Below, piece by piece: positions 51,801 through 64,000 of a stretch of DNA of 64,000 nt. The notes under the pieces were generated by a model that did not search any database, was not told the DNA's origin, and was given only the letters and a program-made list of their open reading frames with translations. The translations under genes and the position numbers were made by a program. Within the stretch, counting starts at the first letter, position 1. The number at the start of each line of letters is the position of its first letter. The stretch covers positions 1 through 64,000 of the forward strand of contig NZ_BPET01000022.1 in NCBI RefSeq assembly GCF_019654915.1, in the 5' to 3' direction. This DNA comes from Shewanella sp. MBTL60-007. GTDB taxonomy: Bacteria > Pseudomonadota > Gammaproteobacteria > Enterobacterales > Shewanellaceae.

Positions 51801-53690
51801 ATGCAATTTCATGAACGGTTTGATGTAATCGTTGTTGGTGGTGGTCATGCAGGTACAGAAGCGGCTTTAGCTTCTGCCAGAATGGGCTCTAAAACACTTT
51901 TACTGACCCATAACATAGATACTTTAGGGCAAATGTCCTGTAACCCTGCTATCGGCGGCATAGGTAAAGGACATTTAGTCAAAGAAATTGATGCGTTAGG
52001 TGGAGCAATGGCTGTTGCTACTGACTTTGCAGGTATTCAATTTCGTACTTTGAACTCAAGTAAAGGGCCAGCTGTTCGTGCTACTCGTGCACAAGCAGAT
52101 AGAGCGCTTTATCGCCATAAGATCCAAGAGATCCTGCAACACCAAGTTAATTTACGTATTTTTCAACAAGCTGTTGATGATCTTGTTGTTGAAAACGACA
52201 GAGTTATCGGTGTTGTTACACAGATGGGTTTAGCCTTTGAAGCACCAGCAGTTGTCTTGACCGCTGGTACCTTCCTAGGCGGTAAGATCCATATCGGACT
52301 TGAAAACTATAGCGGTGGTCGCGCTGGTGATCCGCCTGCAATCGCATTGGCCAATAGATTACGTGAGTTACCAATTCGTGTTGGCCGTTTAAAAACCGGT
52401 ACGCCACCACGTATCGATGCGAACACTATCGATTTTTCAAAAATGACGGAGCAAAAAGGTGATGATCCATTGCCTGTTATGTCATTTATCGGTGATGTTA
52501 ACGATCATCCTGAACAGATTTCTTGTCATATTACGCATACTAACGAGCGTACCCACGATATCATTCGTGGAGGATTGGACAGAAGTCCTATGTATTCAGG
52601 CATTATCGAAGGGATCGGACCGCGTTACTGCCCTTCGATTGAAGACAAGATTAATCGCTTTGCCGATAAAACATCTCATCAGATCTTCATTGAGCCTGAA
52701 GGGTTAAACACCACTGAGATCTATCCAAATGGTATCTCAACGAGTTTACCGTTTGATGTGCAGTTGAACTTAGTCCGTTCGATCAAAGGCATGGAGCATG
52801 CTGAGATCATGCGTCCAGGTTACGCCATCGAGTATGACTATTTCGATCCACGCGATCTTAAAAACTCGCTAGAAACTAAGACCATTAGCGGTTTGTTCTT
52901 TGCTGGACAGATTAACGGCACAACGGGTTACGAAGAAGCTGGGGCACAAGGTCTGCTAGCGGGGATGAACGCGTCACTACAAGTGCAGGGGAAAGAAGCT
53001 TGGTGTCCACGCCGAGATCAAGCCTATCTAGGTGTATTGGTTGATGATCTTTCTACCTTAGGCACCAAAGAACCATACCGTATGTTCACTAGCCGTGCTG
53101 AATACCGTTTATTGCTACGTGAAGATAACGCCGATCTACGTTTAACCGAGAAAGGCCGTGAACTAGGTTTAGTTGATGATCATCGTTGGGCACTGTTTAG
53201 CGAGAAGATGGAGTCGATCGAAACAGAACTACAGCGATTACGTGGTCAATGGATCCATCCTAATTCACCTCTGGTTGATGTGTTGAATCCACACTTGAAC
53301 ACACCGATCACTCGTGAAGCGACATTTGAAGATCTGCTACGTCGTCCAGAGATGGATTATCCAAAGCTGATGTCTATTGACGGTTTTGGACCTGGACTTG
53401 AAGATCAACGCGCTGCAGAGCAAGTTCAGATCCAAGTTAAGTATTCTGGTTATATCCAGCGTCAGCAGGGCGAAATCGATAAGGCTATTCGCCATGAAAC
53501 GACCCTGTTACCACTTGAGCTTGATTATCAAGAAGTTCCTGGTTTATCTAACGAGGTTATTGCTAAGTTAAATGAGCATAAGCCAGAAACCATTGGGCAG
53601 GCTTCACGAATTTCAGGAATGACACCAGCGGCAATCTCTATTTTGTTGGTACACCTTAAAAAACGTGGTTTATTGAGAAAGAGCGCTTAG
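51801..53690 (+). CDS. mnmG: tRNA uridine-5-carboxymethylaminomethyl modification enzyme MnmG
   Basis: The 629-residue FAD enzyme (GidA) has the dinucleotide loop [37 protein letters not shown] and [17 protein letters not shown]; length equals E. coli MnmG. It acts with MnmE on U34 of several tRNAs. The ORF runs upstream to 51744, but homology to MFYPDPFDV-type N termini places the start at the ATG 51801. AAGG lies about 9 nt upstream. Adjacent to oriC. Confidence 0.98.
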   Translation: MQFHERFDVIVVGGGHAGTEAALASARMGSKTLLLTHNIDTLGQMSCNPAIGGIGKGHLVKEIDALGGAMAVATDFAGIQFRTLNSSKGPAVRATRAQADRALYRHKIQEILQHQVNLRIFQQAVDDLVVENDRVIGVVTQMGLAFEAPAVVLTAGTFLGGKIHIGLENYSGGRAGDPPAIALANRLRELPIRVGRLKTGTPPRIDANTIDFSKMTEQKGDDPLPVMSFIGDVNDHPEQISCHITHTNERTHDIIRGGLDRSPMYSGIIEGIGPRYCPSIEDKINRFADKTSHQIFIEPEGLNTTEIYPNGISTSLPFDVQLNLVRSIKGMEHAEIMRPGYAIEYDYFDPRDLKNSLETKTISGLFFAGQINGTTGYEEAGAQGLLAGMNASLQVQGKEAWCPRRDQAYLGVLVDDLSTLGTKEPYRMFTSRAEYRLLLREDNADLRLTEKGRELGLVDDHRWALFSEKMESIETELQRLRGQWIHPNSPLVDVLNPHLNTPITREATFEDLLRRPEMDYPKLMSIDGFGPGLEDQRAAEQVQIQVKYSGYIQRQQGEIDKAIRHETTLLPLELDYQEVPGLSNEVIAKLNEHKPETIGQASRISGMTPAAISILLVHLKKRGLLRKSA

Positions 53691-53724
53691 TTCGCTCTAA
53701 ACTCGGTAGTTTTACATGATAAAG

Positions 53725-53745
53725 GGAAGCTTTGAGGCTTCCTTT
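53725..53745 (+). terminator. possible mnmG terminator
   Basis: GGAAGC/GCTTCC stem with a TTTGAG loop and a T-rich tail, 35 bp after the stop. It is short, so read-through into rsmG is plausible. Confidence 0.5.
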
Positions 53746-53808
53746 CATCTTTTTAGCGATTCATAATACTGATTGATATTTAATTCGCTCTATTTGAGGA
53801 CACAAACT

Positions 53809-54432
53809 GTGTTATCTGCCCAATTAAATGATTATTTGGCCGAAGTTGGCCTGACTGCTACCGAGCAGCAAAAACAGCAGCTTGTAGACTTTGTTGGCAT
53901 GCTCAATAAGTGGAACAAGGCATTTAATCTGACTTCTGTTCGCGATCCTGAGCAGATGTTAATTCGTCACATCATGGACAGCTTAGTAGTGTCGCCTCAC
54001 CTAAAAGGCGATCGTTTTATTGATGTCGGCACTGGACCCGGATTACCAGGGATCCCACTAGCGATCTTAAATCCAGATAAAGAGTTCGTACTGCTCGATA
54101 GTTTAGGTAAGCGTATTCGTTTCCAAAAGCAGGTTCAGTTTGAATTAGGTATCAATAACATATCGTCAATTGAAAGCCGTGTTGAAGCCTATCAGCCAGA
54201 AGAGCTATTCGATGGCGTGTTGAGTCGCGCATTTGCATCGATTCAAGATATGCTGCATTGGTGCCAGCACTTACCTAAGGAAGATGGTTGTTTCTACGCG
54301 CTTAAGGGACAATTAAGTGAAGAAGAGATGTCACAGATGCCAGCTGGTTTTGTGGTGACCGATACTATCGAACTTAAAGTGCCTAAACTCGACGAGCAGC
54401 GTCATCTGCTTAGAGTGATCAAACAAGATTAA
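53809..54432 (+). CDS. rsmG: 16S rRNA (guanine-527-N7)-methyltransferase (GTG start)
   Basis: The 207-residue SAM methyltransferase (GidB) has the [15 protein letters not shown] loop and [20 protein letters not shown], matching E. coli RsmG (207 aa). The open frame extends to 53773. The GTG at 53809, preceded by GAGGA, gives the E. coli length and is preferred. It follows mnmG by 118 bp. Confidence 0.96.
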   Translation: MLSAQLNDYLAEVGLTATEQQKQQLVDFVGMLNKWNKAFNLTSVRDPEQMLIRHIMDSLVVSPHLKGDRFIDVGTGPGLPGIPLAILNPDKEFVLLDSLGKRIRFQKQVQFELGINNISSIESRVEAYQPEELFDGVLSRAFASIQDMLHWCQHLPKEDGCFYALKGQLSEEEMSQMPAGFVVTDTIELKVPKLDEQRHLLRVIKQD

Positions 54433-54654
54433 TTATTTGGGCGCGCGCCATTTTAGTGTGCTCGCCAGCTAATTTTATTTCGGCCGTGATAGATAAAGGC
54501 CTAATGAAGTGAGCTACAGCTTATAAAGCGTACTGAAAAGTTGCAATCTTTCAGCGCTTCAAGCAATTTAAGAAATAACCATTAGATTTGCGCGCTAATT
54601 TCTTAAGCAAACGTCGCTTAGGGATATAATAAAAGTGACTTACAGGGTGATATT

Positions 54655-55443
54655 GTGGGTAAAGTGATTGCCGTGGCCAACCAGAAAGGTGGTGTCGGAA
54701 AAACAACAACTTGTGTAAATTTAGCTGCCTCTTTAGCGGCGACTAAGCGTCGTGTTTTGTTGATCGATCTCGATCCACAGGGGAATGCGACCATGGGGAG
54801 CGGTATCGATAAGTATGAAGTCGAGAATACTGCCTATGAACTACTGGTTGAAGAGAAACCATTTGAAGAAGTTGTTTGCCGAGATACGAACGGTAAGTAC
54901 GATCTCATTGCCGGCAATGGTGACGTGACAGCTGCCGAGATTAAACTCATGGAGTTTTTTGCTCGCGAAATCCGTTTACGCAACGCCCTCGCCCCAATTA
55001 AAGATGATTACGACTTTATTTTCATCGACTGCCCACCTTCACTGAATATGCTAACGGTTAACGCTATGTCTGCTGCCGACTCTGTGCTGGTTCCTATGCA
55101 GTGTGAGTACTATGCATTGGAAGGGTTAACGGCATTGATGGATACCATTAGTAAGTTAGCGGCTATGGTTAACCCTGGTCTACATATCGAAGGGATCTTA
55201 CGCACCATGTACGATCCACGTAATCGACTCTCAAATGATGTATCTGATCAGCTAAAACAGCACTTTGGTGATAAGGTTTACCGCACTGTGATCCCACGGA
55301 ATGTTCGCTTAGCTGAGGCACCAAGTTTTGGTGCACCCGCAATGTATTACGATAAATCAAGCGCAGGGGCTAAAGCCTATCTCGCATTGGCTGGTGAAAT
55401 TATTCGCCGTGCAGAGCAACTAAGCCAGGCCGAGTTAGTTTAA
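54655..55443 (+). CDS. parA: chromosome-partitioning ATPase ParA (GTG start)
   Basis: The 262-residue Walker-type ATPase (Soj) has the deviant P-loop KGGVGKTTTCVNLAASLA at 11-28 and DLDPQGNATMGSG. With ParB and parS it segregates replication origins. A -10 TATAAT at 54625-54630 lies 25 bp upstream, with no convincing -35. GTG start with AGGGTG upstream. The three perfect parS sites at 26-31 kb are its presumed targets via ParB. Confidence 0.97.
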   Translation: MGKVIAVANQKGGVGKTTTCVNLAASLAATKRRVLLIDLDPQGNATMGSGIDKYEVENTAYELLVEEKPFEEVVCRDTNGKYDLIAGNGDVTAAEIKLMEFFAREIRLRNALAPIKDDYDFIFIDCPPSLNMLTVNAMSAADSVLVPMQCEYYALEGLTALMDTISKLAAMVNPGLHIEGILRTMYDPRNRLSNDVSDQLKQHFGDKVYRTVIPRNVRLAEAPSFGAPAMYYDKSSAGAKAYLALAGEIIRRAEQLSQAELV

Positions 55444-55452
55444 GGATAAAAG

Positions 55453-56337
55453 ATGACACTGAAAAAAAGAGGCTTAGGTAAGGGCCTAGATGCACTATTG
55501 AGTACCAGCCAAGCGGCTAGTCAGCGTATCGCACCTGCTGCAGAAGTTGAGCTAGAGATTAAAAACGATGATTTAGTCACGTTAGATATCGATAGATTGC
55601 AACCTGGTAAGTATCAACCGCGTAAAGATATGGCGCCTGAAGCACTTGAGGAGCTTGCTGAGTCTATTCGTGCTCAAGGTATTATCCAGCCTATTGTTGT
55701 ACGTAAAGTATCTCCTGAAAGTTACGAGATTATTGCGGGTGAACGTCGTTGGCGTGCATCGCAGTTAGCTGGTCTAGCTGCTATCCCTTGTATCGTTAAG
55801 CAGGTCCCCGATGAAGCTGCTGTTGCTATCGCGCTAATCGAAAACATCCAACGCGAAGACCTTAATGCAATGGAAGAAGCGATTGCATTAAACCGTTTAA
55901 TCGAAGAATTTGACTTAACTCATCAGCAGATTGCTGACGCAGTAGGTAAATCTCGTGCAACGGTCTCAAATTTGCTACGCCTCAATGGATTAAATGAACC
56001 AGTTAAGCGTATGCTTGAATATGGCGATATCGACATGGGTCATGGTCGCGCATTGTTGGCGATTAATGGTGATGAACAAACTAATCTTGCTCGATTGGTT
56101 GTTGCTAAAGAATTAACAGTTCGTGAAACTGAACGATTGGTTAATAAAACCTTAAATCAAACTGAAATCGTCGAAAAGCCAGCTAAAGATCATGATGTAG
56201 TGCGTCTAGAGAGCCAATTAATTGAAAGGCTCGGTGCCAAGGTTACGTTAACCCATAACAAGAAGGGGAAAGGTAAATTGGTAATAAACTATCAAAATTT
56301 GGCTGAATTAGAGGGAATTATCAGCAAAATTCACTAA
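55453..56337 (+). CDS. parB: chromosome-partitioning protein ParB
   Basis: The 294-residue protein starts MTLKKRGLGKGLDALLS (ParA-interacting N terminus), then has the CTPase motif GERRWRAS with ENIQREDLNAMEEA, the helix-turn-helix LTHQQIADAVGKSRATVSNLLRL that reads parS, and a C-terminal dimerisation domain. ParB is a CTP-dependent clamp that loads at parS. It lies 9 bp after parA with AAGGA as the ribosome site. Confidence 0.97.
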   Translation: MTLKKRGLGKGLDALLSTSQAASQRIAPAAEVELEIKNDDLVTLDIDRLQPGKYQPRKDMAPEALEELAESIRAQGIIQPIVVRKVSPESYEIIAGERRWRASQLAGLAAIPCIVKQVPDEAAVAIALIENIQREDLNAMEEAIALNRLIEEFDLTHQQIADAVGKSRATVSNLLRLNGLNEPVKRMLEYGDIDMGHGRALLAINGDEQTNLARLVVAKELTVRETERLVNKTLNQTEIVEKPAKDHDVVRLESQLIERLGAKVTLTHNKKGKGKLVINYQNLAELEGIISKIH

Positions 56338-56560
56338 ATTCTTAAAGTTAACACTATATTATGTAACTTTGTGACATTCGTTAATCTTACACTTTTAGAC
56401 TTTTGGCGTAGATCACACTAAAAGTCCCCTTTTTATAGCTGTTAAACTTGCTTTGAAAGCCTGAAACGGTATACTTTCGCAAGCTTTTTGTACCTCGGGT
56501 TTATACGGATATTTGTAATCCTGTCATCGAAACAAGAAGTTATAATGCGGAGAAGGTAAA

Positions 56561-56944
56561 TTGAGCAAGGTTTTAGCACGTCGTGGCCGGCGGTCAGCCT
56601 ATAGATTAGTTTTACTGCAGGCGGCGGTTGCTGGATGTGTTTCCCTTTTCTTTTTCGCTATGTGGGGAGTTCAGCATGGTATATCTGCTTTGGCAGGTGG
56701 TGCTATCGCTGTATTCCCTAATTTTGTGTTCGCAACCCTAGCTTTCTCCCATTCGGGGGCGCAAGCATCAGGAAAGGTCGTAAGATCATTTTTCCTGGGG
56801 GAAGCGGTAAAGTTGCTGTTAACCATTGTACTATTTTCACTTGCATTTGGTTTGATGAAAGCGTCATTTATGCCGTTATTCATCTGTTATTTACTTGTGC
56901 TAGTTGTACCTTGGACAGTCCCTTTATACTTCAAACAAAATTAA
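56561..56944 (+). CDS. atpI: ATP synthase subunit I (TTG start)
   Basis: The 127-residue membrane protein has four hydrophobic helices, including GAIAVFPNFVFATLAF, typical of AtpI (E. coli 126 aa), a c-ring assembly helper. The start TTG is preceded by GGAGAAGG. A TATAAT at 56541-56546 could be the operon -10. The 223-bp gap before it contains a weak stem ACTTTTAG/CTAAAAGT with a T-run that may end parAB. Confidence 0.85.
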   Translation: MSKVLARRGRRSAYRLVLLQAAVAGCVSLFFFAMWGVQHGISALAGGAIAVFPNFVFATLAFSHSGAQASGKVVRSFFLGEAVKLLLTIVLFSLAFGLMKASFMPLFICYLLVLVVPWTVPLYFKQN

Positions 56945-57787
<843 letters not shown>

Positions 57788-57802
57788 TTTATTAAAAATT
57801 AG

Positions 57803-58078
<276 letters not shown>

Positions 58079-58105
58079 TCGTCCCCCTTAGAAGGAGTTG
58101 TCGTT

Positions 58106-58576
58106 ATGAGTATTAACGCTACCCTGCTAGGCCAAGCGATTTCTTTTCTTCTCTTTGTGTGGTTTTGCATGAAGTTTGTATGGCCGCCATTGATGAACGC
58201 TATCGAAGAACGCCAGAAGAAAATTGCTGATGGGCTAGCTGATGCAGGACGTGCTGCAAAAGATTTAGAGCTAGCTCAGGTGAAAGCCACAGAGCAGCTA
58301 AAAGACGCTAAAGCAACAGCAAACGAAATCATTGAGCAAGCGAACAAACGCAAAGCTCAAATTGTTGATGAAGCAAAAATTGAAGCTGACGCCGAGCGTG
58401 CGAAAATCATCGCTCAAGGCCACGCTGAAATTGAAAACGAACGTAATCGCGTGAAAGAAGATCTACGTAAGCAAGTAGCTGTACTAGCTATTGCGGGCGC
58501 AGAGAAGATTCTTGAACGTTCGATTGATGAAGCCGCACACAGTGACATAGTTAATAAACTTGTTGCTGAACTTTAA
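58106..58576 (+). CDS. atpF: ATP synthase Fo subunit b
   Basis: The 156-residue protein has a single N-terminal membrane helix (about 5-27) and a long charged coiled coil rich in A/K/E, as in E. coli AtpF (156 aa). It is the peripheral stalk that binds subunit delta. Confidence 0.97.
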   Translation: MSINATLLGQAISFLLFVWFCMKFVWPPLMNAIEERQKKIADGLADAGRAAKDLELAQVKATEQLKDAKATANEIIEQANKRKAQIVDEAKIEADAERAKIIAQGHAEIENERNRVKEDLRKQVAVLAIAGAEKILERSIDEAAHSDIVNKLVAEL

Positions 58577-58592
58577 ATAAGGAGCTTGAGTT

Positions 58593-59126
58593 ATGGCTGA
58601 AATAACCACCATCGCTCGTCCTTACGCAAAGGCAGCTTTTGACTTCGCTCTTGAACAGAAAGCAGTAGATAGTTGGGCAGAAATGCTTAACTTCGCCGCA
58701 TTAGTTAGTGAAAACGAAGCTATGCAGCCACTACTGTCTGGCGCTATGGCCAGCAATAAGCTTGCTGAACTCTTTATTGGAGTTTGTGGTGAGCAGATCA
58801 ATGAGCAAGCTCAGAACCTGTTAAAGGTAATGGCTGAAAACGGTCGTTTAGTTGCGCTACCTGCTGTTGCTCAACAATTTGTTGAGATGCAACGTGAGTA
58901 CGCGAAAGAAGTTGAAGCGCAAATCGTTTCAGCTACTGAGCTAACCTCAGAGCAACTACAAGAGCTGAGCGCTTCTCTAGAGAAACGTCTAGCACGCAAA
59001 GTTAAGCTGAATTGCAGCATAGATACCAGCCTTATTGCTGGTGTAATTATCACGGCAGGAGACTTAGTCATTGATGGCTCGGTCCGCGGAAAAATTTCGC
59101 GTCTGTCTGATACGCTGCAGTCGTAA
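58593..59126 (+). CDS. atpH: ATP synthase F1 subunit delta
   Basis: The 177-residue protein begins [18 protein letters not shown] and ends with [19 protein letters not shown], the delta/OSCP signature. Length equals E. coli AtpH. It joins the b stalk to the alpha3beta3 head. Confidence 0.96.
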   Translation: MAEITTIARPYAKAAFDFALEQKAVDSWAEMLNFAALVSENEAMQPLLSGAMASNKLAELFIGVCGEQINEQAQNLLKVMAENGRLVALPAVAQQFVEMQREYAKEVEAQIVSATELTSEQLQELSASLEKRLARKVKLNCSIDTSLIAGVIITAGDLVIDGSVRGKISRLSDTLQS

Positions 59127-59140
59127 TTGGGAGTTTGAGC

Positions 59141-60682
59141 ATGCAACTGAATTCCACTGAAATCAGCGATCTGATTAAACAGCGGATCGAGCAGTTCGAA
59201 GTCGTTAGTGAAGCTCGCAACGAAGGTACTATCGTTGCAGTAAGTGACGGCATCATCCGCATCCATGGCCTAGCCGATGTGATGCAGGGTGAAATGATCG
59301 AGCTGCCTGGCAACCGTTTTGCAATCGCGTTGAACTTAGAACGTGATTCTGTCGGTGCCGTAGTAATGGGCCCTTATGCCAACTTGGCAGAAGGCGACAA
59401 AGTTAAAACAACAGGCCGTATTTTGGAAGTACCTGTTGGCCGCGGTCTACTAGGCCGTGTAGTCAACACGCTAGGTGAGCCAATTGACGGTAAAGGACCT
59501 ATCGAAAGCGATGGTTTCTCTCCTGTTGAAGTAATTGCACCTGGTGTAATTGAGCGTAAGTCAGTTGATCAGCCAGTACAAACTGGTTATAAAGCCGTTG
59601 ACTCTATGATCCCAATCGGTCGTGGACAGCGTGAATTGATCATTGGTGACCGTCAGATCGGTAAAACCGCTCTAGCGATCGACGCGATTATCAACCAAAA
59701 AGATTCTGGCATTAAGTGTGTGTACGTAGCGGTAGGCCAAAAGGCTTCTACAATCGCTAACGTGGTACGCAAGCTAGAAGAGCACGGCGCTTTGGCGAAC
59801 ACCATTGTTGTTGTTGCTACAGCTTCTGAAGCTGCTGCACTGCAATACTTGGCTCCATACTCTGGTTGTACAATGGGTGAATACTTCCGCGACCGCGGTG
59901 AAGACTCACTAATCGTATATGATGATTTGTCTAAGCAAGCTGTTGCTTACCGTCAAATCTCATTGCTTCTTAAGCGTCCACCAGGACGTGAAGCATATCC
60001 AGGTGATGTATTCTATCTTCACTCTCGTCTGTTGGAACGTGCTTCACGTGTTAACGCCGAGTATGTTGAGAAGTTCACTAAAGGTGAAGTTAAAGGCCAA
60101 ACAGGTTCTTTGACTGCTCTACCAATTATTGAAACTCAAGCTGGTGACGTTTCTGCATTCGTACCGACTAACGTAATTTCGATTACCGATGGTCAGATCT
60201 TCCTTGAAACAGACCTATTTAACTCTGGCTTACGTCCAGCTGTTAACCCAGGTATCTCGGTTTCTCGTGTTGGTGGTGCGGCTCAGACTAAGATCATCAA
60301 GAAACTGTCTGGTGGTATCCGTACCGCTCTTGCACAGTATCGAGAGCTTGCAGCGTTCTCACAGTTTGCATCTGACTTAGATGATGCAACTCGTGCTCAG
60401 CTTGAGCATGGTGAGCGTGTTACCGAACTAATGAAGCAAAAGCAATATGCTCCAATGAGTATCGCTGATCAGTCTGTGTCTATTTTCGCAGCTGAAAAAG
60501 GCTACTTGAAGAGCGTTGAGCTAAGCAAAATCGGTAGCTTCGAAGCGTCTCTGCTCTCTTTCATGAACAGTGAACATGCTGACCTAATGAAGACTATCAA
60601 CGATACTGGCGATTATAACGCTGATATCGAAGGTGAGTTGAAGGCTAGCTTGGACAAGTTCGTAGAAACCCAAACCTGGTAA
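59141..60682 (+). CDS. atpA: ATP synthase F1 subunit alpha
   Basis: The 513-residue non-catalytic nucleotide-binding subunit has P-loop GDRQIGKTA and the C-terminal [17 protein letters not shown]. Length equals E. coli AtpA. A TTG (59135) is in frame just before, but the ATG at 59141 has GGGAG at good spacing. Confidence 0.98.
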   Translation: MQLNSTEISDLIKQRIEQFEVVSEARNEGTIVAVSDGIIRIHGLADVMQGEMIELPGNRFAIALNLERDSVGAVVMGPYANLAEGDKVKTTGRILEVPVGRGLLGRVVNTLGEPIDGKGPIESDGFSPVEVIAPGVIERKSVDQPVQTGYKAVDSMIPIGRGQRELIIGDRQIGKTALAIDAIINQKDSGIKCVYVAVGQKASTIANVVRKLEEHGALANTIVVVATASEAAALQYLAPYSGCTMGEYFRDRGEDSLIVYDDLSKQAVAYRQISLLLKRPPGREAYPGDVFYLHSRLLERASRVNAEYVEKFTKGEVKGQTGSLTALPIIETQAGDVSAFVPTNVISITDGQIFLETDLFNSGLRPAVNPGISVSRVGGAAQTKIIKKLSGGIRTALAQYRELAAFSQFASDLDDATRAQLEHGERVTELMKQKQYAPMSIADQSVSIFAAEKGYLKSVELSKIGSFEASLLSFMNSEHADLMKTINDTGDYNADIEGELKASLDKFVETQTW

Positions 60683-60730
60683 ATATTAGAGGTGCCTCTG
60701 GCACCTCAGGTCCAGAATTGGAGAGTAAAG

Positions 60731-61591
60731 ATGGCCAACGCTAAAGAGATTAAAACCAAGATCGCGAGTGTTCAAAACACTCAGAAGATCACGTCTGCAA
60801 TGGAAATGGTTGCCGCGAGCAAAATGCGTAGAGCACAAGATCGCATGGCTTCTAGTCGTCCATATGCAGAAAATATGCGTAAGGTGATCGGTCACGTGGC
60901 GCAAGGTTCTCTCGAATATAAGCATCCATATTTGGAAGTGCGAGAAGCTAAGCGTGTTGGTTACATTGTAGTGTCAACCGACCGTGGTCTTTGTGGTGGT
61001 CTGAACGTTAACCTTTTCAAGAAGGTTGTCGCAGACGTGAAGAAGCAGCGTGAAGCTGGTGCAGAAGTTGAATTCTGTACAATTGGTGCACGTAGTGCGC
61101 AATTCTTCAACAGCTTTGGTGGACAAGTATCTGCTTCTGCTTCAGGTTTAGGCGATGCTCCAAAGCTAGCCGACTTGATCGGAACAGTACGTGTGATGCT
61201 AGAAGCATACAACGAAGGCAAGCTGGACCGTTTGTACGTAGTATTCAACAAGTTTGTAAATACTATGACGCAAACCCCGGTGATCGAGCAGCTGCTACCT
61301 TTGCCTAAGTCAGAAGAAGATGAGTTTACTCATCAGTGGGATTACATCTACGAGCCAGATCCAAAGTTATTGTTAGATACTTTGTTGGTTCGCTTTGTGG
61401 AATCTCAAGTTTATCAAGGTGTTGTTGAAAACATCGCATCTGAGCAAGCGGCCCGTATGGTTGCTATGAAAGCTGCGACAGACAACGCTGGTGAACTTAT
61501 CGGTGACTTGCAGTTGGTCTATAACAAAGCCCGTCAGGCTGCGATTACGCAAGAACTTTCGGAAATTGTTTCAGGTGCTGCCGCCGTTTAG
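60731..61591 (+). CDS. atpG: ATP synthase F1 subunit gamma
   Basis: The 286-residue rotor shaft starts [20 protein letters not shown] and ends [18 protein letters not shown]...[15 protein letters not shown], the gamma signatures. The frame is open to 60692, but homology and GGAGAG favour 60731 (E. coli 287 aa). Confidence 0.97.
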   Translation: MANAKEIKTKIASVQNTQKITSAMEMVAASKMRRAQDRMASSRPYAENMRKVIGHVAQGSLEYKHPYLEVREAKRVGYIVVSTDRGLCGGLNVNLFKKVVADVKKQREAGAEVEFCTIGARSAQFFNSFGGQVSASASGLGDAPKLADLIGTVRVMLEAYNEGKLDRLYVVFNKFVNTMTQTPVIEQLLPLPKSEEDEFTHQWDYIYEPDPKLLLDTLLVRFVESQVYQGVVENIASEQAARMVAMKAATDNAGELIGDLQLVYNKARQAAITQELSEIVSGAAAV

Positions 61592-61596
61592 GCTAG

Positions 61597-63003
<1,407 letters not shown>

Positions 63004-63048
63004 CTAAGTATTCTGTAGTAATATAGAGCACTAGTTTAAGGAGAACGG

Positions 63049-63477
63049 ATGGCAGCCATGACAGTACAGCTTGATATGGTAAGTGCAGAAAGTCATATCT
63101 TTTCTGGTCGCGTAGCTCAGCTACAAGTTACCGGAACGGAAGGTGAGCTAGGTATTATGCCTGGTCACGCGGCTCTGCTAACAAGTATCAAACCTGGCAT
63201 GGCGCGCATCGTCAAGCAAGATGGAAGCGAAGAAGTGCTTTACCTTTCAGGTGGTATCCTGGAAGTACAGCCTTCTTCAATTTCAGTATTGGCTGACGTC
63301 GTTATGCGTGCCGATGAGATTGACGAGCAAGCCGCTGCTGAAGCTAAGCTCCGTGCAGAAACCGCTATGGCGGGTGCTGGCGCAGACTTCAACTATGCAG
63401 CTGCAGCGATTGAGTTAGCTCAAGCTATCGCTCAATTACGCGTAGTCGAGACCATCAAGAAGAACATTGCCAGATAA
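63049..63477 (+). CDS. atpC: ATP synthase F1 subunit epsilon
   Basis: The 142-residue subunit begins [17 protein letters not shown] with [21 protein letters not shown] and a C-terminal two-helix region, as in E. coli AtpC (139). AAGGAGA precedes the ATG at 63049, three codons before the MTVQ methionine. It is the last gene of atpIBEFHAGDC. Confidence 0.97.
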   Translation: MAAMTVQLDMVSAESHIFSGRVAQLQVTGTEGELGIMPGHAALLTSIKPGMARIVKQDGSEEVLYLSGGILEVQPSSISVLADVVMRADEIDEQAAAEAKLRAETAMAGAGADFNYAAAAIELAQAIAQLRVVETIKKNIAR

Positions 63478-63493
63478 GGTTATTGTTTGATGA

Positions 63494-63521
63494 AAAAAAG
63501 GCGCCTAATGGCGCCTTTTTT
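63494..63521 (+). terminator. atp operon terminator
   Basis: Perfect 12-bp stem AAAAAAGGCGCC/GGCGCCTTTTTT with a TAAT loop, 17 bp after the atpC stop. Confidence 0.93.
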
Positions 63522-63539
63522 GTATCTAAAAGAAGGCCC

Positions 63540-63833
63540 TAGGAAAAGCTAAGAAAGGTTCTAGGAAAGCAAAGATGAACGGCCTTCGTCCTAGGGAACG
63601 AGACTGCGTCACTTACGGAACGCTACGCTGACGGATAACGGAACGTTCGCAAGCTCACTCACGGTAAGTTTAGCGAAAGCTTCAGTGACCCTTCTAATCA
63701 ACCTACCCTAGGTTGCTTTGCCCACCAGCTTTGGGATTAGCTAGCTTTGGACAGCCGGTCCTGCTCTTATAGGATCTAGCAGGAACGTAGTGACGCTCTA
63801 GCCGTGACGAAGTCACGTCCTAGCAGCTGGTAT
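63540..63833. repeat. repeat-like intergenic region rich in short hairpins
   Basis: The non-coding stretch holds CAACCTA-CCC-TAGGTTG (63699-63715), TCCTGCT/AGCAGGA (63759-63784), CGTGAC-GAA-GTCACG (63803-63817) and two copies of AGCTTTGG (63728-63735 and 63743-63750), as well as repeated CCTAGG/CTAG and GGAACG words. No open frame or promoter was recognised. The base patterns differ from the surrounding genes and from the element at 8.7 kb. Copies elsewhere would be needed to prove a repeat family. Confidence 0.45.
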
Positions 63834-63955
63834 ATTTAACTGTCTGAAGAACTCTTTACCGCAATCGACATAACTTCAGAACGTGATCTAAGTAAGAACC
63901 CTTATCTCATTTGAGTGCTACCCTCAGGCACTAATTTTATGTCTGAGAGCTTCCC

Positions 63956-64000
63956 ATGCAGCACGTGTTAATTATCGTCAATGATGCCCCTTATGGTTCT
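63956..64000 (+). CDS. DsrE-family protein, N-terminal fragment cut by the window edge
   Basis: Only 15 codons are visible: MQHVLIIVNDAPYGS. This is the typical first strand and loop of DsrE/TusD-like proteins. An in-frame stop lies four codons upstream, so the ATG is the natural start, though only a weak GAG is upstream as a ribosome site. Assignment is tentative because of the short length. Confidence 0.5.
   Translation, partial: MQHVLIIVNDAPYGS

Noticed and set aside
56380..56440. Possible CRP half-site TGTGATCTACG between parB and atpI
   Set aside because: Only one half-site is present and it overlaps a weak terminator-like stem, so there is not enough support.

Overview
The window looks like the replication-origin region of a marine gammaproteobacterium, most likely a Shewanella (Alteromonadales). 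The evidence is the gene order rpmH-rnpA-yidD-yidC-mnmE / dnaA-dnaN-recF-gyrB / mioC-oriC-mnmG-rsmG-parAB-atpIBEFHAGDC, combined with the enteric-like blocks yrdD-tsaC-hemF, aroE-yrdB, smg-dprA, def-fmt-rsmB-trkA and pepQ-yigZ-trkH-hemG next to fadBA. GATC-rich sequences with DnaA boxes imply Dam/SeqA-type control. No prophage, CRISPR array or complete insertion sequence was seen.

Left part (1-36 kb). The first 300 bases hold tandem P1/P2 promoters and the leader of an rRNA operon that reads leftward out of the window. Housekeeping genes follow: gamma-carbonic anhydrase, aroE, a truncated hemoglobin, hemF, tsaC, a zinc-ribbon protein, a secreted M9-like metallopeptidase, smg, dprA, a LysM protein, def, fmt, rsmB, trkA and trkH. 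A mirror-like locus carries two HemG and two TrkH paralogs around a small HlyU/BigR-type ArsR regulator. Then come yigZ, pepQ, fadBA, a GNAT protein, ebsC, tusA, a MOSC protein, a 1062-residue PD40-amidohydrolase fusion, tag and glyQS.

Centre (35-52 kb). An HDOD protein, gyrB, recF, dnaN and dnaA face left; rpmH to mnmE face right. A non-coding gap of about 1.2 kb after mnmE contains a GATC-rich, hairpin-rich stretch and a degenerate parS. Next are a pilin-like gene, a LysE/RhtB exporter, a nucleoside hydrolase, mioC and the actual oriC (17 GATC sites and three exact DnaA boxes in about 330 bp).

Right part (52-64 kb). mnmG, rsmG, parA, parB and the complete F1Fo ATP synthase operon are followed by a repeat-like intergenic region and the start of a DsrE-family gene.

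Most notable is the set of ParB-binding parS palindromes. Three perfect copies lie at 26.1, 29.2 and 30.6 kb. One is inside the interdomain linker of a coding gene, and one is the centre of a perfect 34-bp palindrome that also has the form of an intrinsic terminator. Other points of interest are a probable ATT start codon in dprA downstream of a palindromic repeat element, the redox-regulator locus between the HemG paralogs, and the second GATC cluster between mnmE and oriC.
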